Shown here one piece after another: positions 35,432 to 43,731 of a stretch of 64,000 nt of DNA (positions within the stretch are counted from its first letter, which is position 1; every line of letters begins with the position of its first letter). Both the position numbers and the translations under genes were made by a program. The notes under the pieces were generated by a model. The model was not told where the DNA came from, did no database searches, and saw only the letters and a list, made by a program, of their open reading frames with translations. The stretch comes from JBHOQX01 sp042408595 (GTDB lineage: Bacteria; Chloroflexota; Chloroflexia; Chloroflexales; Roseiflexaceae). The DNA lies in assembly GCA_042408595.1 (NCBI GenBank), contig JBHOQX010000106.1, forward strand, positions 1-64,000, written 5' to 3'.

Positions 35432-37357
35432 CTACGACCGCCGCGGCTCGGACTCCTCCATCAGCGCGAGCTGCCGCGCGACCTCCTCTACGGCGATCCG
35501 CTGCTTGCGATACAAGTCGGACTCGCTCATCGCCAGCTTGTCCGCCGTGTCGCGGATGCGTTTGCCCTGCAGAAAGCGCATTTCGAGGATATTATAGAGC
35601 ATCCACTCCTGCGCCGAAGGGTCGAGCTGCTCGTCGGGGCGCAGGTTCTCGATCGCCTGGCGCAGCACCGCCTGGAGCGCACGGGTCGGGCTGCCGCCCT
35701 GCTCGCTCAGGATGCGCCGCACCGTGCGCAGCCCGAGCAGCGGGCTGTCGGAGAGCTTCGGCCCGCCCCAGTAGTGGTTCAGCGCGTCCTTCACCAGTTG
35801 CGGGAACTCCGGCAGCAGCGCCACATCGGTCTCGAGCGCCTCGAGCGAGGCCGGGGTCGCCTGCTCCAGCCGGCTGTTCAGCGCCTGCAGCGAGCGCATC
35901 TCCGGCCCCAGGCCACGCAGCGCGTCGAACAGTTGCTGCTGCATCTGCACCGTCGCCAGCGCCAGCGCCATCTGGTGCGCCAGCGCACCCACCAGCCGCC
36001 GCGCCTCGGCCCCGAACCCATCGCGCGGCGTGGCAACGCCAAGCGCCCCGAGGAACGCGCCGTCCGGCCCGCGCAGCGGCAGCAACACAAAGCCGTCGCA
36101 GCGCACAAACGACTCGGGGGCGGGCGTAACGCCGCGCTCCGGCGGGGCCGCCGCAACATCGCCCATGATCGCCGCCAGCGGGTGCTCGTGGACGAACTGG
36201 CGCACCGCCCGCCGCGAGCCGACGACCGTCTTGATCGTGTAGCCTTCCGGCCCATCCGGCGCAGCGACGAAGCCGGTGTCCACCCGCAGCGCGCCGCAGA
36301 CGACGACCAATGTGTTCTCCAGCAGGCTGCGCAGGTCGGCATAGGTGAAGGTGCTGCGCGGCAGGGCCCGCAGATAATCGATCTCGGCGCGGTCCTGGGT
36401 GTAGATCAACGTGTCGAGGTACGGGCGGATGCGCATCACCAGGATCGGCATGAGCACGGTCATGATCATCACGCCAAAGGTCACCAGCGTGGTCGCCGGC
36501 AACCCGAGCGCACGCTCCAGCGCCGGCACGACGCGCAGGAACAGGATGATCGTCACGCCCACGAACGGGCCGTACAACCCCCAGCGGACGAAATCCTGCT
36601 TGATCAACCGGTCGGGGAGCAGCACCCCCTGGAAGGCAATGCTGTAGACCATCACCGTGATCATCACCGCGACGCCTGCGTTGCGCAGGGCCGCCAGGAA
36701 CAGGACGACCGCCGGCGAGAGCGAGTCCAGCGCCCCGGCGACGATCAGGTAGGGGAAGACCGCCAGCCCCGGCGCGAGATAAGTCGCCCCGAGATAGGTC
36801 AGCCGGCGGCGCAGCGTGGGGGTCAGCGCATCGCGCCGTACCCGCAGGACGGTGTAGAGCCCGCCGAGGCTCGCCAGGCCAAAGTAGAGCGCGAACATCC
36901 AGAAGAGCGGCCCGGCGGCGAACTGCGCCAGCGGTCCGCGCGTAATGCCGTCCCGCACGACAAAGTTCGTGTTCAGCGCCAACAGGAAGAATGCGATGCT
37001 CAGGATGTAGCCGAAGACGACCAGCTGGCGCCGCTGCCGGCTCGGGTGGCCGCCGTAGGTCAGCAACGCGTCGGAGAGGTGGATGTAGCCCGCGGGAACG
37101 AGCACGATACCGAGCCACTGGGCGCGCAGAATAAACAGCGTGGTCGAGTCGCGCGTGGGCGGGATGTTCAGCAGCACCGCGCCGCCGAAGACGATCACGA
37201 CGCCGAGCAGCAGAACGGAAAGGGCGCGGGCGATCTCGGCGTGCCAGTTCTGCAGCGCAATGTACGCCAGCAGCGAGAACGCCAGGATGACAACCGCTGC
37301 GACGAGCAGGCCGTTGATTTGTACTAGCACATTGATCAGTGGCAAGGATCCGGTCAT
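35432..37357 (-). CDS. 7TM sensor with GAF domain and C-terminal HTH
   Basis: A 641-aa membrane signalling protein. Residues 1-290 hold about eight to nine hydrophobic segments of the 7TM histidine-kinase-input kind. A GAF-like domain follows (about 320-470, with FVLLPLRGPDGAFLGALGVA), then a helical region, then a C-terminal HTH-like segment RIRDTADKLAMSESDLYRKQ. There is no histidine-kinase core, so output may be through the HTH. The start ATG 37357 sits in the loop of a perfect inverted repeat (37344-37370) that buries its ribosome-binding site. Confidence 0.7.
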   Translation of the reverse strand: MTGSLPLINVLVQINGLLVAAVVILAFSLLAYIALQNWHAEIARALSVLLLGVVIVFGGAVLLNIPPTRDSTTLFILRAQWLGIVLVPAGYIHLSDALLTYGGHPSRQRRQLVVFGYILSIAFFLLALNTNFVVRDGITRGPLAQFAAGPLFWMFALYFGLASLGGLYTVLRVRRDALTPTLRRRLTYLGATYLAPGLAVFPYLIVAGALDSLSPAVVLFLAALRNAGVAVMITVMVYSIAFQGVLLPDRLIKQDFVRWGLYGPFVGVTIILFLRVVPALERALGLPATTLVTFGVMIMTVLMPILVMRIRPYLDTLIYTQDRAEIDYLRALPRSTFTYADLRSLLENTLVVVCGALRVDTGFVAAPDGPEGYTIKTVVGSRRAVRQFVHEHPLAAIMGDVAAAPPERGVTPAPESFVRCDGFVLLPLRGPDGAFLGALGVATPRDGFGAEARRLVGALAHQMALALATVQMQQQLFDALRGLGPEMRSLQALNSRLEQATPASLEALETDVALLPEFPQLVKDALNHYWGGPKLSDSPLLGLRTVRRILSEQGGSPTRALQAVLRQAIENLRPDEQLDPSAQEWMLYNILEMRFLQGKRIRDTADKLAMSESDLYRKQRIAVEEVARQLALMEESEPRRS

Positions 37358-37370
37358 GGGACGGATCCTT
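37344..37370 (-). promoter_or_regulatory. Hairpin over the ribosome-binding site and start codon
   Basis: On the minus strand AAGGATCCG and CGGATCCTT (9-bp arms) flank a 9-base loop holding the ATG of the 7TM gene. The Shine-Dalgarno AAGGA is in the 5' arm. Folding of the mRNA would block initiation; the palindrome could instead be an operator. Confidence 0.6.
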
Positions 37371-37439
37371 TCAGATGAGCGCCGACGCGGCGACGGGCGG
37401 GCCGCCGCTGTCGCTCCGGGCCGACGCCGAGGTGTGCGC

Positions 37440-37448
37440 ATTATACCA
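37440..37448 (-). promoter_or_regulatory. Extended -10 promoter for the 7TM gene
   Basis: Reading the minus strand, TGGTATAAT forms an extended -10; the -35 region is poor. The leader would be about 77 bases. Confidence 0.45.
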
Positions 37449-37569
37449 TGCGGCCTGGTATGCACTTGTCGGCGGCCATCCCGCGCGCTGTGGGGCGCGT
37501 AGTAGCGGTTGCAGCGGTCGGCGGACGGGGCACCCACCCGCCGCCGGTACCGCGCCATCAGGAGCCCCT

Positions 37570-38535
37570 ATGCGCCTCGGATTTGCCGTCAAAGTGCTCG
37601 GGCGGCCCGATCTGCCCGCGAACGACACCCGCCGCTGGCAGAGCGGCCCGCACCTGCGCGTCAGCCTCGGCTACCTGCGGGCGATCTTCGCCTACCTGCA
37701 GGAAGCGCGGATCGGCATGTACCGCATCAGTTCCGACCTGGCGCCCTATGTGACGCACCCCGACAAGCCGCAGTTCCACCGGCAGATCGAGGAGTGCGCC
37801 GACGAGCTGGCCGACCTCGGCGCGCTGGCCCGCGCCCAGGGGCTCCGTCTCTCGCTCCACCCGTCGCAGTACATCCTGCTCAACAGCCCGGACGAGGAGC
37901 TGGTGCGCACGAGTGTGGCCGATCTGGCCGCGCAGGCCGCCCTGCTCGACGGCATGGGCCTCGGCCCGGAGGCGGTCGTGGTCACCCATGTCGGCGGCGT
38001 CTACGGCGACATCGAGGCCGGCCGCGCCCGCTGGGTTGCGGCCTACGAGCGGCAGCCTGGGGCCGCCCGCCGCCGGCTCGTGCTGGAGAACGATGACACC
38101 CGTTTCGACGTCGGCGACATCCTGTGGATTCACGCCCGCTGCGGCGTGCCGCTGGTCTTCGACTACCTGCACCACTGGTGCAACAACCGCGCCGGCCTGG
38201 ACGCCCACGAGGCGCTGGCCGCCTGCCTGACCACCTGGCCGCCCGGCGTCCGCCCGAAGATCCACTTCTCCTCGCCGCGCACCGAGATGCGCCAGACGAC
38301 CCGCCGCAACCGCAGCACCGGGAAACAGGAGACGGTGTACGCCCCGCCGGTCTGGAGCGGCCATTCAGATTATGTCAACCCGTTCGAGTTCATCACCTTC
38401 ATGCGTGGAGCAGCGGGGCTGCCGCCGTTCGATGTCATGCTGGAGTGCAAGATGAAAGACCTGGCGCTGCTGCGGCTACGCGCCGACCTGCCGCGCTACG
38501 GGCCGGATGTGGCCGAGGAGCTTCCGCCGGGTTGA
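37570..38535 (+). CDS. uvsE: UV DNA damage endonuclease
   Basis: A 321-aa TIM-barrel endonuclease that nicks 5' of UV photoproducts. Conserved metal-site segments are visible: MYRISSDLAPY, LSLHPSQYILLNSP, HVGGVYGD, RLVLENDDTRF and VFDYLHHWCNN, then KIHFSSPR. ATG 37570 begins the conserved MRLGFAVK start and lacks a strong ribosome-binding site. Divergent from the 7TM gene. It fits a light-exposed organism. Confidence 0.94.
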   Translation: MRLGFAVKVLGRPDLPANDTRRWQSGPHLRVSLGYLRAIFAYLQEARIGMYRISSDLAPYVTHPDKPQFHRQIEECADELADLGALARAQGLRLSLHPSQYILLNSPDEELVRTSVADLAAQAALLDGMGLGPEAVVVTHVGGVYGDIEAGRARWVAAYERQPGAARRRLVLENDDTRFDVGDILWIHARCGVPLVFDYLHHWCNNRAGLDAHEALAACLTTWPPGVRPKIHFSSPRTEMRQTTRRNRSTGKQETVYAPPVWSGHSDYVNPFEFITFMRGAAGLPPFDVMLECKMKDLALLRLRADLPRYGPDVAEELPPG

Positions 38536-38589
38536 GCGAAGCGGACGGCGGGGAGAGGGAGCTGTGGCGACCTGCGCTGACGCTATCTT

Positions 38590-38632
38590 CTCCTCTCCCG
38601 GTCTCCCTACCTCCCTGTCTCGCTGTCCACCG
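38590..38632. repeat. Heptamer repeat at the end of the DUF1992 gene
   Basis: Units of a TCTCCCT/TGTCTCG kind step at 7 bases from about 38595 and run into the last codons of the DUF1992 gene, replacing its natural C-terminus with VDSETGR. Confidence 0.65.
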
Positions 38633-39110
38633 TCGCATCTCCCAGCCGGGCGAGCTCCGCTTCGATCCGAATGTTCACCAGATGCTCGACTCCGGACGGC
38701 AGCCGCAGGTTGTAGGTCAGGATCGTGCGGTGCAGCTCCGCCAGCAGCCTGTGGTACTCGGCCCGCAGCAACGAACGAGATTGTCTATCACTATGCGGCC
38801 AACGGGCATTAGCGGCGGCCAGCCAGGCCGCGACCCGCGCCCGCGCCTCGTCCACGTCCCGGCGCGCCTCGATCCAGGGCGGCGCGAAGCCGTTGGACTT
38901 GAGCAGGTGATAGCCCAGCCGGAGATCTTCGGGTACCTGCGAGTCGTCCTCCCAACGCTGCGGCTGCCCCTCGCCCGGCAGGTTGGTGAACTGCCCCTCC
39001 GCCATCGCCCGCGCGATCTTCTGATCAACCAGGCTCTCGTATGTGCGCAACGTCAGCTTAGGCTGACTGGGCTCGGGATCCTGCGGCTCTGTTTGCTCCG
39101 CTTCGGCCAT
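38607..39110 (-). CDS. DUF1992 (DnaJC28-like) protein
   Basis: A 167-aa soluble protein. The conserved core YESLVDQKIARAMAEGQF and LPGEGQP, then LGYHLLKSNGFAPPWIE, is the DUF1992 signature found in bacteria and in eukaryotic DNAJC28. Function is unknown. The first 20 residues are acidic and Pro/Gln-rich. The C-terminus runs into heptamer repeats. A good promoter lies at 39207-39234. Confidence 0.88.
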   Translation of the reverse strand: MAEAEQTEPQDPEPSQPKLTLRTYESLVDQKIARAMAEGQFTNLPGEGQPQRWEDDSQVPEDLRLGYHLLKSNGFAPPWIEARRDVDEARARVAAWLAAANARWPHSDRQSRSLLRAEYHRLLAELHRTILTYNLRLPSGVEHLVNIRIEAELARLGDATVDSETGR

Positions 39111-39206
39111 GGCAGCACCGTAGCGACCGCGGAAACGAGTAGATCACGATGCACGCGAATCGCGCGAGGAGAAAAGGGTGGAAGGCATCGTTCGCACTAT
39201 ATGTGC

Positions 39207-39234
39207 ATTTTATCACGAGCACGTTGGATGTCAA
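39207..39234 (-). promoter_or_regulatory. Promoter of the DUF1992 gene
   Basis: On the minus strand TTGACA (39229-39234) and TAAAAT (39207-39212) are 16 bases apart. Confidence 0.65.
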
Positions 39235-39308
39235 GGGTCTGTATTTTATATCAAATAGACGGGTCTATGTTGTGGGCTCGACGACGATGATCCGGCCCCT
39301 AGTTCGAC

Positions 39309-40043
39309 TTGGAAACAACGGCGCTCGACCTGGTCCGCGGGCGGATCTTCCTGGCCACCGTGCGCGACAGCCACGGCCTCGCCGCCGTTCTGGAAGCCCC
39401 GGCCGCGGCGGATGAGCCGCGCCCGATCCGCGATCTGCTGGTGCTCCATCGCAAGCGCGACCCGGACGTGCTGGAGAACCCCAACCTGTTCGGCTCCGAC
39501 CTACCATTTCTGGAAGTCGCGCCGCGGCGCACCGCATCCCGCTCGGCTGCTGCAGCGCTACGACGAGCCGGCCCTGGGGGCCGGTCAGCCGCCGCAGCTG
39601 CTCCGCTGTCGCCGGGCGCGAGCTGTGGATACCCGGGATGAGGGGTAGCCTTTGCATTGCCCGCCGGCTGGGACGAGGCGCAGGAGCGCGCGTTGGTTGC
39701 CGAGGTCGCCGCTAGGCTCCCGCTGGGCATCCGGCTCGACTACAACGGGAGCTAACGGGCGAGGTTCGGCCAGAAGTCGCGCCAGGCCGAGCCGTTCGGC
39801 GAACGCCTCCTGGAGCCGTCGTTCCGCTGCACGGTGCTCGGCAACGTCGAAATCGCCAGCATCGAGCACTATCTCCAGGTGCTGGTGACATCCTACGCCG
39901 GGCGGCTACGCAAGGCGTTCGCGCCGGAGGACTTCGACCAGCTGCTCCGCCTCGACGAGCAGCTCGGCCTGTTCGACCGGCCGATCGCCGCCATGCAGCC
40001 GCTGGTGATTACGTGCGCTTCGGCGCTGGCGGCAGGTCGATGA
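39309..40043 (+). pseudogene. Decayed unknown gene
   Basis: One frame carries plausible protein in three pieces: 39309-39510 (LDLVRGRIFLATVRDSHGLA), 39642-39752 (AGWDEAQERALVAEVAARLP) and 39756-40043 (VLGNVEIASIEHYLQVLV). They are separated by TGA at 39639-39641 and TAA at 39753-39755. Between 39520 and 39640 a neighbouring frame is better (LLQRYDEPALGAGQPP), so there are also frameshifts. I do not recognise the family. Its 3' end overlaps the convergent TspO-like gene. Confidence 0.55.
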
Positions 40044-40806
40044 CTGGGGAGCCCTTCCGAGGCACCCCGCCACGTGCTAGCGCGACAACCGCGGCGACCG
40101 CCACGAGCGCCGCCAGGATCCAGGCTGCCCACACAACCAGTGGCGCGCCGCTCTGCTTCTCGCCAATCCCGATGTAGGCCCAGACGATCACCAACGCATA
40201 CAACCAATCGCCCAGGCGCAGAGCGATCCCCACTGCAATCGCCCCGCCGACCGCCAGGACACCGGCGGCCAGCAGCGCGGCCGCCGGACCCTCGATGACG
40301 ATGCCAGACTGATACAGCACCACCGCCACATTCACAATCGTCGCAACGGTGATCCAGCCAGCATAGATACTGAACGGGGCGCGCACCAACCAGCGCTCGG
40401 CGAGTGTCTGGTCCGACCGACGCAGCCGGGCGAAGATCAGCAGCAGCGATCCGAGCAGCGCCAACATCATCGGCAGCGTCAGCAGAATGAGATTGTAGTG
40501 CCAGAGGAAAATCCAGCCGATGTTGGCGGCGCAACTCAACAGGAACCACGGCGCGATAGCGCGCAGCACCGGGTTCTCGCGCTGTGCCGGCAGCGCCTGG
40601 TAAACGACGTACGCCACCAGGCCGAGGTAGATCAAGCCCCAGATGCCAAATACATACCCGGCGGGCGTCACCAGCACCGGGTAGCGGTCGGAAATCGCTC
40701 CGGTCGTCTGCCCGTTCAGCGGCAGCAGTGTCGCCAGCGCGTTCACGGCAATCGTGACACCGACGGCGAGCACAGTCAGCATTTGCCGCAATCGGTCGTT
40801 GTACAT
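40009..40806 (-). CDS. TspO/tryptophan-rich sensory protein-like membrane protein
   Basis: A 265-aa membrane protein with about seven to eight hydrophobic segments. The segment TPAGYVFGIWGLIYLGL and later AERWLVRAPFSIYAGWIT match the extended TspO/MBR relatives found in many bacteria rather than the short five-helix type. Tetrapyrrole or stress-related roles are known for the family; none can be shown here. The last 20 residues are soluble and Pro-rich. Confidence 0.75.
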   Translation of the reverse strand: MYNDRLRQMLTVLAVGVTIAVNALATLLPLNGQTTGAISDRYPVLVTPAGYVFGIWGLIYLGLVAYVVYQALPAQRENPVLRAIAPWFLLSCAANIGWIFLWHYNLILLTLPMMLALLGSLLLIFARLRRSDQTLAERWLVRAPFSIYAGWITVATIVNVAVVLYQSGIVIEGPAAALLAAGVLAVGGAIAVGIALRLGDWLYALVIVWAYIGIGEKQSGAPLVVWAAWILAALVAVAAVVALARGGVPRKGSPVIDLPPAPKRT

Positions 40807-40976
40807 ATCGATTCTCGTTTCTCTAGCAAACCCTGTTGGAGCCTACGCCAGCAGCGGTGTGCTGGATGTCGCACTGGCGGCTTGCTGCGCCGCCGGAAGC
40901 GTAGTAGCATAAAGCCTCCCAAGGCTCGGTGAGGCGCGTGCTCCGTTCAGCCGGGTACGAGCAAGGAGGAACCCCC

Positions 40977-42029
40977 ATGGAACTGCGGCCCATCCGCGTG
41001 GTGCACTACGGCCTTGGCGCCATCGGGCGCGATATTGCGTGCCTGGTCGCCAGCCAGCCCGGGCTGCAGATCGTTGGCGGGATCGACCGCGACGCCACCT
41101 TGCGGGGCCGCGATCTCGGCGAGATTCTGGGGTTGGCTGCCCCGCTTGGCGCCCCCGTAGGCGACGACCCCGCCACCATCCTGCAGGAAACCAGGCCGGA
41201 CATTGTGATCATCGCGACCACCTCCTTCTTCCACGAGGTCTACCCGCAGGTGCTGGCCTGCATCCAGGCGCGCGCCCACGTGATCTCGACCTGCGAAGAG
41301 CTGGTGTACCCATACCCGACGGCGCCCGAGGCCGCCGCTGAGCTCGACCGACGTGCGCGCCTCAGCCAGGTTACGGTGCTGGGCGCGGGCGTCAACCCGG
41401 GCTTTGTGATGGACCTGCTGCCGCTGATGATGACCGCCCCGTGCGTCAACATCCGCCGCATCAGCGTCGAGCGAGTGATCGACGCGAGCAGCCGGCGAAG
41501 CGGCTTTCTGCAGCGGATCGGAGCCGGGCTGACTCCCGATCAATTCCGCGATCATCTCACGCACCAGCCTATCCGCCACATCGGCCTTCTGCAATCCATC
41601 CACATGATCGCCGACGGCCTGGGCTGGCGACTCGACCGGGTGTCGGAGTCGGTCGAACCGATCATCGCTGGCGACTGGATCCATACGCCAGCGCTAGCCA
41701 TCGCGCCCGGACTGGTCGCGGGGCTGCGCCAGGTCGCCCACGGCTGGCTGCATGGGCGCGAGGCGTTGACCCTGACCTGGCAGGCGGCCCTTGGCACGCA
41801 CGACACCCATGACGCGATCTGGATCGACGGAACGCCGCCGGTGCGCCTGCGGATCGAAGGCGGGCTGCACGGCGACCAGGCCGCCGCTGCGCTGATCCTG
41901 CATGCGATCCCGCGGGTGCTGGCGGCCCGGCCAGGCTTGCAGACCGTCCTGACGCTGCCGCCGCTCCACTACCAGCCCTGGCCGGAGCCCGACGTGCCAT
42001 GGGTGCATCCGTGGCATCGCGCGGGTTGA
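40977..42029 (+). CDS. DapB-like NAD(P)-dependent dehydrogenase (2,4-diaminopentanoate dehydrogenase-like)
   Basis: A 350-aa cytoplasmic oxidoreductase. The N-terminus VVHYGLGAIGRDIACLVAS is a Rossmann motif, with DIVIIATTSF after it. GVNPGFVMDLLPLMM (about 145-160) is the marker of the dihydrodipicolinate-reductase-like group to which 2,4-diaminopentanoate dehydrogenase belongs. Substrate is not certain. An ideal AAGGAGG precedes ATG 40977. It stands alone between a convergent-side membrane gene and the 6S RNA. Confidence 0.82.
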   Translation: MELRPIRVVHYGLGAIGRDIACLVASQPGLQIVGGIDRDATLRGRDLGEILGLAAPLGAPVGDDPATILQETRPDIVIIATTSFFHEVYPQVLACIQARAHVISTCEELVYPYPTAPEAAAELDRRARLSQVTVLGAGVNPGFVMDLLPLMMTAPCVNIRRISVERVIDASSRRSGFLQRIGAGLTPDQFRDHLTHQPIRHIGLLQSIHMIADGLGWRLDRVSESVEPIIAGDWIHTPALAIAPGLVAGLRQVAHGWLHGREALTLTWQAALGTHDTHDAIWIDGTPPVRLRIEGGLHGDQAAAALILHAIPRVLAARPGLQTVLTLPPLHYQPWPEPDVPWVHPWHRAG

Positions 42030-42046
42030 GTCGGTGGCCGCCCGGG

Positions 42047-42075
42047 TTGCCAAATCGCCGCGCGCGTGGTAGAGT
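42047..42075 (+). promoter_or_regulatory. Promoter of the probable 6S RNA
   Basis: TTGCCA at 42047-42052 and TAGAGT at 42070-42075, 17 bases apart. The start would fall near 42082, just before the closing stem of the RNA. Confidence 0.65.
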
Positions 42076-42081
42076 CTTAAG

Positions 42082-42245
42082 TGCCCTACGACGCTTGTGC
42101 GCGGGCTCATGTTTCGAGCCAACACCGTGTTTCAAGGGAGCCTTGCTCCGTGCGGTGGATGCGGTCAGCCCCTGAAGCCGCGGGCGGGCACCCACCTGCG
42201 ACTGCAGGTTCGAAACACACCCGCGGACGGCGGAGTAGGGCCGTT
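42082..42245 (+). ncRNA. ssrS: Probable 6S RNA
   Basis: A structured RNA of about 160 nt. The closing stem CCCTAC (42084) pairs with GTAGGG near 42240; inside it an 11-base TGTTTCGAGCC pairs with GGTTCGAAACA, allowing one G-U. The segment GGTCAGCCCCTGAAGCCG strongly resembles the GGCCAGTCCCCTGAGCCG of E. coli 6S RNA, and CTGCGAC on the 3' side also matches. 6S RNA mimics an open promoter and binds housekeeping RNA polymerase. Identity is by eye only. Confidence 0.55.
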
Positions 42246-42319
42246 GTTTGCAGTCTAAACGATGCGTCAATGCTGGCTCTACTCATCATCCGTCATGCAC
42301 CGTCGCCGCCCTTCGCCCC

Positions 42320-43282
42320 ATGATCATCTTGCTTCACGGCGCGGATGAACTGGTGCGCAGCGAGGCGCTTGCCGCGCTCAAGGCGCGCATCCCGCCCGAC
42401 CTGGCCGAGCTCAACACCACCACGCTCGACGGCCGCAAGCTCAAGCCGGACACGCTCGCCGCGGCCTGCGAGGCGTACCCGTTCATCGCCGAGCGCCGCC
42501 TGGTGATCGTTCACGACTTGCTGAAGCAGCAGAAGGCCGGCCCGGAGCGCGACGCGGTGCGCGACTACCTGGCCCGGGTCCCGCCGACCTGCGATCTGGT
42601 GTTCGTCGAAAGCGAGGATGTGGACCGGCGCAGCGCGATCTTCACCTGGCTGAAGAAGGCGAGCGAGAAGGGCCAGGCGGAGGTGTACGAGTTCCTGCCG
42701 CGCGAAGGGGCGGAGCTACTGCGCTGGCTGGATGAACGCGCCGCCGGGCACGGGGCCAGGATCGAGCGGGCGGCGGCGCAGCGGCTGGTCGAGTATGTCG
42801 GCAACGAGGGGCGGGCGCTGGCGAACGAGATCGCCAAGCTCGCCAGCTACGCGGGCCGGGGCGGGCGGATCACCGTGGCCGATGTCGACCTGCTGGTGCG
42901 CGACGGGCAGGAGCAGAACCTGTTCGCCTTCCTCGACGAACTGAGCCAGCGGCGGCGCGGCCCGGCGCTCCAGGGCCTGCGGCGCCTGTTCGACGATGGG
43001 CAGGCGGCGACGTACATCCTGTTCATGGTCGCCCGTCAGGTGCGCATCCTGCTGAGCGTCAAAGACCTGGCCGCGCAGCGGCTGCGCCCGGACGACATGG
43101 CGGCGCGGCTGGGGCAGCGCCCGTTTGTGGTGCGCAAGGCGCTAGAGCAGGCGCGCGGCTTCAGCGACGCCGAGCTGGCTGCGATCCACGACCGGGTGCT
43201 CGAGCTCGACCACGCCAGCAAAACCGGGCGGATCGAGGCCGAGGCGGCGCTCGACCTGCTGGTGCTGGAGATCTGTCGGTGA
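42320..43282 (+). CDS. holA: DNA polymerase III delta subunit
   Basis: A 320-aa clamp-loader subunit. ILLHGADELVRSEALAALK opens the AAA+-like domain, RRLVIVHDLLK follows, and the helical C-terminal collar includes EQNLFAFLDELSQ and the ARQVRILLSVKDL region. It opens the beta clamp with the gamma/tau and delta-prime subunits. The start ATG 42320 is chosen from the conserved beginning. rpsT lies convergently next to it, a common arrangement. Confidence 0.93.
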   Translation: MIILLHGADELVRSEALAALKARIPPDLAELNTTTLDGRKLKPDTLAAACEAYPFIAERRLVIVHDLLKQQKAGPERDAVRDYLARVPPTCDLVFVESEDVDRRSAIFTWLKKASEKGQAEVYEFLPREGAELLRWLDERAAGHGARIERAAAQRLVEYVGNEGRALANEIAKLASYAGRGGRITVADVDLLVRDGQEQNLFAFLDELSQRRRGPALQGLRRLFDDGQAATYILFMVARQVRILLSVKDLAAQRLRPDDMAARLGQRPFVVRKALEQARGFSDAELAAIHDRVLELDHASKTGRIEAEAALDLLVLEICR

Positions 43283-43343
43283 GAGCGCAACGCGCCTGAC
43301 GCATGGGCGCCAGACGCGATTCGGCGGACGGCAGCCTCGGCGG

Positions 43344-43610
43344 CTACTTCGCTGTGGTGGCCGCGCGCAGCTTCGCCGCCAGCCGCGACTTGCGCCGGGC
43401 GGCGTTGTTCTGGTGAATGATCCCCTTGCTCGCCGCTTTGTCCAGCGTGCGCATCGCCTCGCGCACCGCCTCCTCCGATGGGTTGCCGGAGATGATCGAC
43501 AGCTCAGCCTTCTTGACCATCGTCTTGGCGCGCGAGCGATAGGCCTGGTTGCGCAGGCGCTTGCGCTCGTTCGACCGAATGCGCTTCTCGGCAGACTTGG
43601 TGTTCGCCAA
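43344..43610 (-). CDS. rpsT: 30S ribosomal protein S20
   Basis: An 88-aa basic helical protein that binds 16S rRNA early in 30S assembly. MANTKSAEKRIRSNERKRLR and KGIIHQNNAARRKSRL are diagnostic. The start codon is TTG at 43610 with GGAGG upstream; E. coli rpsT also starts with UUG, where it serves autoregulation. Confidence 0.97.
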   Translation of the reverse strand: MANTKSAEKRIRSNERKRLRNQAYRSRAKTMVKKAELSIISGNPSEEAVREAMRTLDKAASKGIIHQNNAARRKSRLAAKLRAATTAK

Positions 43611-43685
43611 CGTCGGTATCCTCCCCTATAATGGCGCAGATGTCAGTATTGGCCGGCAATGCAATCCATTTCGCACTAAGGTGCG

Positions 43686-43714
43686 ATTATAGCAGAAAGC
43701 ATGCGGCCGCGCAA
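43686..43714 (-). promoter_or_regulatory. Promoter of rpsT
   Basis: On the minus strand TTGCGC (43709-43714) and TATAAT (43686-43691) are 17 bases apart. The same pair of boxes drives the ABC operon at 45442. Confidence 0.7.
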
Positions 43715-43731
43715 ATGCCGCGGGAGATGCG

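Noticed and set aside
39639..39641. In-frame TGA considered as a selenocysteine codon
   Set aside because: The frame before it is not family-like, frameshifts are near, another stop (TAA) follows and no SECIS-like hairpin is adjacent.
42175..42225. A tRNA or tmRNA T-loop (GGTTCGAAAC)
   Set aside because: The flanking bases do not form a T-stem; the segment pairs instead with an upstream TGTTTCGAGCC inside the 6S-like RNA.
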